Assembly: GCF_000382345.1 (NCBI RefSeq) | Contig: NZ_KB908105.1 | Coordinates: 1-64,000 of the forward strand | Direction: 5' to 3' | Origin: Massilia niastensis DSM 21313 | GTDB taxonomy: Bacteria > Pseudomonadota > Gammaproteobacteria > Burkholderiales > Burkholderiaceae_D | Length of the DNA stretch: 64,000 bases | Notes under the pieces: generated by a model | Seen by the model: the letters and a program-made list of their open reading frames with translations, nothing else | Database searches by the model: none | What the model was told of the DNA's origin: nothing | Position numbers and translations under genes: made by a program | Shown here: in pieces, positions 60,390 to 64,000 of the stretch | Layout: every line of letters starts with the position of its first letter | Numbering within the stretch: the first letter of the stretch is position 1

Positions 60390-62351
60390 ATGTCCGGTAA
60401 TCTCCTCAGCATAGGCAAGAGCGGTCTGTTCGCTGCGCAGGCGGGCCTGGCCACGACCGGCAACAACATCACCAATGCCAACGTGGCCGGCTACAGCCGC
60501 CAGGTGGTGATCCAGGCCACCACCGCGTCGCTCGCGACCAACGCCGGCTTCATGGGTACCGGCACCAAGATCGCCCAGATCAAGCGCTACAGCGACGAGT
60601 TCCTGAACGCCCAGGTGCGCACCGCCCAGGCCAGCACCGCCGGCTTCGACTCCTATCACACGCAGATCAAGCAGATCGACAACCTGTTGGCCGACCAGAC
60701 CGCCGGCCTGTCGCCGACCCTGCAGGGTTTCTTCAGGGGCATCCAGGACATGGCCTCCAACCGCGCCTCGGTCGCGTCGCGCCAGTCGATGCTGTCGGCG
60801 GCGCAGACCATGGCCGCGCGCTTCCAGTCGCTGAATGGCCGTCTCGAGGAGCTGAAAGCCGGCGTGAACACCCAGATCGAGTCGCACGTCACGGTGGTCA
60901 ACACCTATGCCTCGGAGATCGCCAAGCTGAACGACCAGATCAGCAAATACGGCACCCAGGAGCGCGCGCCGAACGACCTGCTCGACCGGCGCGACCAGCT
61001 GGTGCTGGAATTGAACAAGCACGTCAAGGCCAATGTCACCCCGGGCGACAACAACACCATCCGGGTGACGATCGGCAACGGCCAGCCGCTGGTGATGGGC
61101 GACCAGGCCTACCAGCTGGCGGCGGTCAAGTCGCCGACCGACCAGACCCGCGTGGAAGTCGGCTACGCGACCGGCAACGGGCAGGTCTCGATCCTGCCGT
61201 CCGGCGCCCTCGGCGGCGGCGAGCTGGGCGGCATCCTGGATTTTCGCAAGAACAGCCTGGACTCCGCCCAGAGCGCGCTCGGCAAGATCGCGATCGGCAT
61301 GGCGATCGAATTCAACAAGCAGCACAAGCTGGGCCTGGACATGGAAGGCAAGCCGGGCGCGGCCTTCTTCGCCGAGTCGCAGGCCTTCGTGGGCAAGAAC
61401 GTCAACAACGGCACCAGCAGCACCACCGATGTGACGGCCAAGGTCACCGACCCGAGCAAGCTGGTGGACAGCGACTACAAGGTCGAATTCGACGGCACCT
61501 ATTACAACGTGATCCGCCTGTCGGACAACAAGCCGACCCGGATCGACCCGTACGATCCCGCCGGCACCACCCAGGTCGTGGACGGCGTCGAGTTCACGAT
61601 CTCGGGCCTGGCCCAGGCCAAGGACAACTTCCTGGTGCGTCCGACCGTCAACGGCGCGGGCGACTTCAAGGTGCTGGCCAGCGACGTGTCGCAGATCGCG
61701 GCCGCGGCGCCGATCGTGGGCAACGTGCCGACTTCCAACAAGGGCAGCGGCAAGATCACCGAGGTCAAGGTCGGCGACAACTTCCTGGCCGGCCCGCCGC
61801 CGCTGCCGGTGACCCTGTCCTTCGACAGCGCCAGCGGCGACCTGACCGGCTTCCCGGCCGGGTTCCCGGTGAGCGTGGTCGACTCCAGCGGCAAGGACAT
61901 CACCCCGATCCCGCCGGCCACCGTCAAGTTCGTCGCCGGCGCCACCTATACCTTCGGCGGCGCCAGCGTGACCCTGGGCGGCGCGCCGGGCAATGGCGAT
62001 ACCTTCGAGATCAAGAGCAATGTCAGCGGCGCCAACGGCGATACCCGCAACATCGAGCTGCTGGGCGCGCTGCAGACCAAGAACATCTTCAACAACAATA
62101 GCGCGACCTTCCAGTCGTCCTATGCCCAGCTGGTCAGCTCGGTCGGCAACAAGACCCGCGAGGTCGAAGTGAACGCCGAGGCCGGTTACGCGCTGCTGGC
62201 CCAGGTCGAAGGCGCCGCGCTGGACGTCTCGGGTGTCAACCTGGACGAGGAAGCGACCAACCTGGTCAAGTACCAGCAGTCCTACCAGGCAGCCGGCAAG
62301 GTGATGCAGATCGCCGGCACCATCTTCGACACGCTGTTGTCGATCGGATAA
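60390..62351 (+). CDS. flgK: Hook-filament junction protein FlgK (HAP1)
   Basis: 653 residues. N-terminal G-N-N-I-T-N-A-N-V-A-G-Y-S-R-Q and L-F-A-A-Q-A-G-L-A-T-T, and C-terminal V-N-L-D-E-E-A-T-N-L-V-K-Y-Q-Q-S-Y-Q-A are diagnostic. The variable middle part (about 330-560) is longer than in enteric FlgK. Exported with FlgN. Confidence 0.96.
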   Translation: MSGNLLSIGKSGLFAAQAGLATTGNNITNANVAGYSRQVVIQATTASLATNAGFMGTGTKIAQIKRYSDEFLNAQVRTAQASTAGFDSYHTQIKQIDNLLADQTAGLSPTLQGFFRGIQDMASNRASVASRQSMLSAAQTMAARFQSLNGRLEELKAGVNTQIESHVTVVNTYASEIAKLNDQISKYGTQERAPNDLLDRRDQLVLELNKHVKANVTPGDNNTIRVTIGNGQPLVMGDQAYQLAAVKSPTDQTRVEVGYATGNGQVSILPSGALGGGELGGILDFRKNSLDSAQSALGKIAIGMAIEFNKQHKLGLDMEGKPGAAFFAESQAFVGKNVNNGTSSTTDVTAKVTDPSKLVDSDYKVEFDGTYYNVIRLSDNKPTRIDPYDPAGTTQVVDGVEFTISGLAQAKDNFLVRPTVNGAGDFKVLASDVSQIAAAAPIVGNVPTSNKGSGKITEVKVGDNFLAGPPPLPVTLSFDSASGDLTGFPAGFPVSVVDSSGKDITPIPPATVKFVAGATYTFGGASVTLGGAPGNGDTFEIKSNVSGANGDTRNIELLGALQTKNIFNNNSATFQSSYAQLVSSVGNKTREVEVNAEAGYALLAQVEGAALDVSGVNLDEEATNLVKYQQSYQAAGKVMQIAGTIFDTLLSIG

Positions 62352-62361
62352 GGAATTCATC

Positions 62362-63585
62362 ATGCGCCTCAGTACCCTGAATATCTACAAGTCCGCGACC
62401 AACCAGCTCGGCACCCTGCAAAGCGCGCTGGCGCGCACCCAGATGCAGCTGTCGACCCAGAAACGCATGCTGAGCCCGGCGGACGATCCGGTGGCGGCGG
62501 CGCGCGCGCTGGAAGTGAGCCAGTCGCAGGAGATGAACCTGCAGTTCGCGACCAACCGCAGCAATGCGCGCTCCTCGCTGTCGCTGGTGGAGGATTCGCT
62601 GCAGAATGCCGGCGACCTGCTCCAGGACATCCAGCAGCTGGCGGTCAATGCCGGCAACGCCACCATGCTGCCGAGCGACCGCGAGGCGCTGGCCACCGAG
62701 CTCGAAGGGCGCCTGGCGGACCTGCTGGGGGTGGCCAATTCCACCGACGGCTCGGGCGGCTACCTGTTCTCCGGCTACATGGCGACCACCCAGCCGTTCT
62801 CCCAGACCCCGACCGGCGCCCAGTACAACGGCGACCAGGGCCAGCGCAACCTGCAGGTGGGCGCCTCGCGCAAGATCCCGCTGTCGGCCTCGGGCAGTGC
62901 GATCTTCGAGGGCGGCCTGACCGGCAACGGCAGCTTCCAGACCCAGGCGGCCGGCGCCAATACCGGCGGCGGCATCATCTCGTCCGGCTCGGTGACCGAC
63001 CGCGCCGCGCTGACCGGGAACGACTACGCGCTGAGCTTCACGGTGGCCGGCACGCCCGCGGTGACCACGTATAGCGTCAACAACATGAGCTCGGCCCCGC
63101 CGACGCCGGTGCTGGTCAACCAGCCTTACGAGCCGGGCAAGCAGATCGTCTTCGACGGACTGAGCTTCGACATCAAGGGCGCGCCGGCCAATGGCGACAG
63201 CTTCACGATCGAGCCGAGCGAGCGGCAGTCGGTGTTCACCACCGTGACCGACATGATCGCCGCGCTGCGCGCGCCGGCCGACGGCACGGGCGGCAAGGCG
63301 GCCCTGACGAACAACCTGAACAGCGCGCTGGACAACCTGAAATCGGCGCACGACAACGTGCTGACGGTGCAGGCCTCGGTGGGGGCGCACATGAAGGAGC
63401 TGGACTACCTCGACAGCGCGGGGGACGACCTCGACATCCATTACGCCAGCACCCTGTCGGACCTGCAGGACCTGGATGCGGTCAAGGCGGTGTCGGAGTT
63501 CGAGCAGCAGAAGCTGACCTTGCAGGCGGCGCAGCTGTCGTTCAAGACGATGTCGGGCTTGTCGCTGTTCAACTACATCGGATAA
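62362..63585 (+). CDS. flgL: Hook-filament junction protein FlgL (HAP3)
   Basis: 407 residues, flagellin-like ends: M-R-L-S-T-L-N-I-Y-K-S-A-T-N-Q-L and S-P-A-D-D-P-V-A-A-A-R-A at the N-terminus, Q-Q-K-L-T-L-Q-A-A-Q-L-S-F-K-T-M at the C-terminus. It starts ten bases after flgK and is followed by a terminator, ending the flg cluster. Confidence 0.96.
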   Translation: MRLSTLNIYKSATNQLGTLQSALARTQMQLSTQKRMLSPADDPVAAARALEVSQSQEMNLQFATNRSNARSSLSLVEDSLQNAGDLLQDIQQLAVNAGNATMLPSDREALATELEGRLADLLGVANSTDGSGGYLFSGYMATTQPFSQTPTGAQYNGDQGQRNLQVGASRKIPLSASGSAIFEGGLTGNGSFQTQAAGANTGGGIISSGSVTDRAALTGNDYALSFTVAGTPAVTTYSVNNMSSAPPTPVLVNQPYEPGKQIVFDGLSFDIKGAPANGDSFTIEPSERQSVFTTVTDMIAALRAPADGTGGKAALTNNLNSALDNLKSAHDNVLTVQASVGAHMKELDYLDSAGDDLDIHYASTLSDLQDLDAVKAVSEFEQQKLTLQAAQLSFKTMSGLSLFNYIG

Positions 63586-63604
63586 GCCGGGCAGGATGGA
63601 AAAA

Positions 63605-63627
63605 CGGCGCCGATGGCGCCTTTTTTT
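63605..63627 (+). terminator. Rho-independent terminator after flgL
   Basis: GGCGCC-GAT(G)-GGCGCC stem followed by seven T, 20 bases after the flgL stop. It closes the flgKL transcript. Confidence 0.85.
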
Positions 63628-63640
63628 CGCTTGCAGGGAT

Positions 63641-63741
63641 GTAGGGTGGGCGGGTTTCCCGCCCACGCGTCCAACTACAGTATGCGTTGCCGCAGCGCGC
63701 CTGTGATTTGAACGCGTGGGCAGCGAAGCTGCCCACCCTAC
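63641..63741. repeat. REP pair, tails facing outward, between flgL and fliR
   Basis: GTAGGGTGGGCGGG-TTT-CCCGCCCACGCGTCC (63641-63672) and GAACGCGTGGGCAGC-GAA-GCTGCCCACCCTAC (63710-63741). The second hairpin ends three bases from the stop codon of fliR. The stems again differ in sequence but are fully paired. Confidence 0.85.
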
Positions 63742-63744
63742 GTC

Positions 63745-64000
63745 CTACCGTGGTGCCGTTGCCGGTGCGGCCCCCGCCCGCGGCACCGCGCGTCCCGCCT
63801 CGATCCCCTGGTTGAACAGGTTGAGGATCGGCGTCCCCAGGTAAGGCAGGGCCAGGCTCAGGGTCAGGAAGCCCACCCCCAGCGTGATCGGAAACCCGAT
63901 GCCGAAGATGTTCAGGGCCGGCGCCGCGCGCGTCAGGATGCCGAGGGCCACGTTGGTGATCAGGAGCGCCGCCACGATCGGCAGCGACAGCTGCAGCCCG
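63745..64000 (-). CDS. fliR: Flagellar export gate protein FliR, C-terminal part (runs off window)
   Basis: 85 residues are visible on the minus strand, open to the window edge: L-Q-L-S-L-P-I-V-A-A-L-L-I-T-N-V-A-L-G-I-L-T-R-A-A-P and N-I-F-G-I-G-F-P-I-T-L are FliR signatures, followed by the last membrane segment and an Ala/Pro-rich tail. The rest of the gene lies beyond 64000. Confidence 0.93.
   Translation of the reverse strand, partial: GLQLSLPIVAALLITNVALGILTRAAPALNIFGIGFPITLGVGFLTLSLALPYLGTPILNLFNQGIEAGRAVPRAGAAPATAPR

Overview
The window is a high-GC chromosomal segment of a flagellated, capsulated Gram-negative bacterium. The gene order flhB-flhA-flhF-flhG-fliA-motCD, the flgAMN/flgBCDEFGHIJKL block with its own FlgM, a second IF-1 (infA) and the protein style point to Betaproteobacteria, Burkholderiales, most likely Oxalobacteraceae of the Massilia/Telluria group. 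This assignment is by recognition, not by a search.

Region 1 (1-3692): a cut-off IS630-type transposase, an unknown secreted coiled-coil protein, a WecA/MraY-type initiating sugar-phosphate transferase, and a 766-base AT-rich leader ending in an ops-like element.

Region 2 (3693-32153): one long, tightly coupled ABC-transporter capsule locus. It holds KpsM-T-E-D export genes, the dTDP-L-rhamnose pathway (rfbBDAC), large multidomain glycosyltransferases, two AlgX/AlgJ-like SGNH acetyltransferase-like proteins, a GDSL lipoprotein, a methyltransferase with a very long repeat-built coiled coil, an aldolase / CMP-ulosonate synthetase / HAD phosphatase trio, and the Kdo-linker enzymes KpsC and KpsS. 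The coiled-coil methyltransferase looks like a WbdD-style chain-terminating molecular ruler. The aldolase trio suggests an unusual 3-deoxy-ulosonic acid. These two are my main candidates for something undescribed.

Region 3 (32159-41350): PagP with a stranded 3' fragment of a second copy, then flagellar export and regulation genes flhB, flhA, flhF, a FlhG homologue with no recognisable P-loop, fliA, and the stator genes motC and motD.

Region 4 (41347-50547): an accessory island with a RAYT transposase and its REP hairpins, a standalone homologue of the M35 N-terminal domain, a patatin phospholipase, two M35 metalloendopeptidases, a PAS-GGDEF-EAL protein, a small GGDEF protein, an unknown secreted protein and infA.

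Region 5 (50733-64000): flgN, flgM and flgA on the minus strand, diverging from flgBCDEFGHIJKL, with good sigma-28 promoter matches before flgM and flgK. The window ends in fliR on the opposite strand. Fifteen REP hairpins (seven pairs and one single) sit mostly just after stop codons and form a REPIN/RAYT population. No tRNA, rRNA or CRISPR array was seen.
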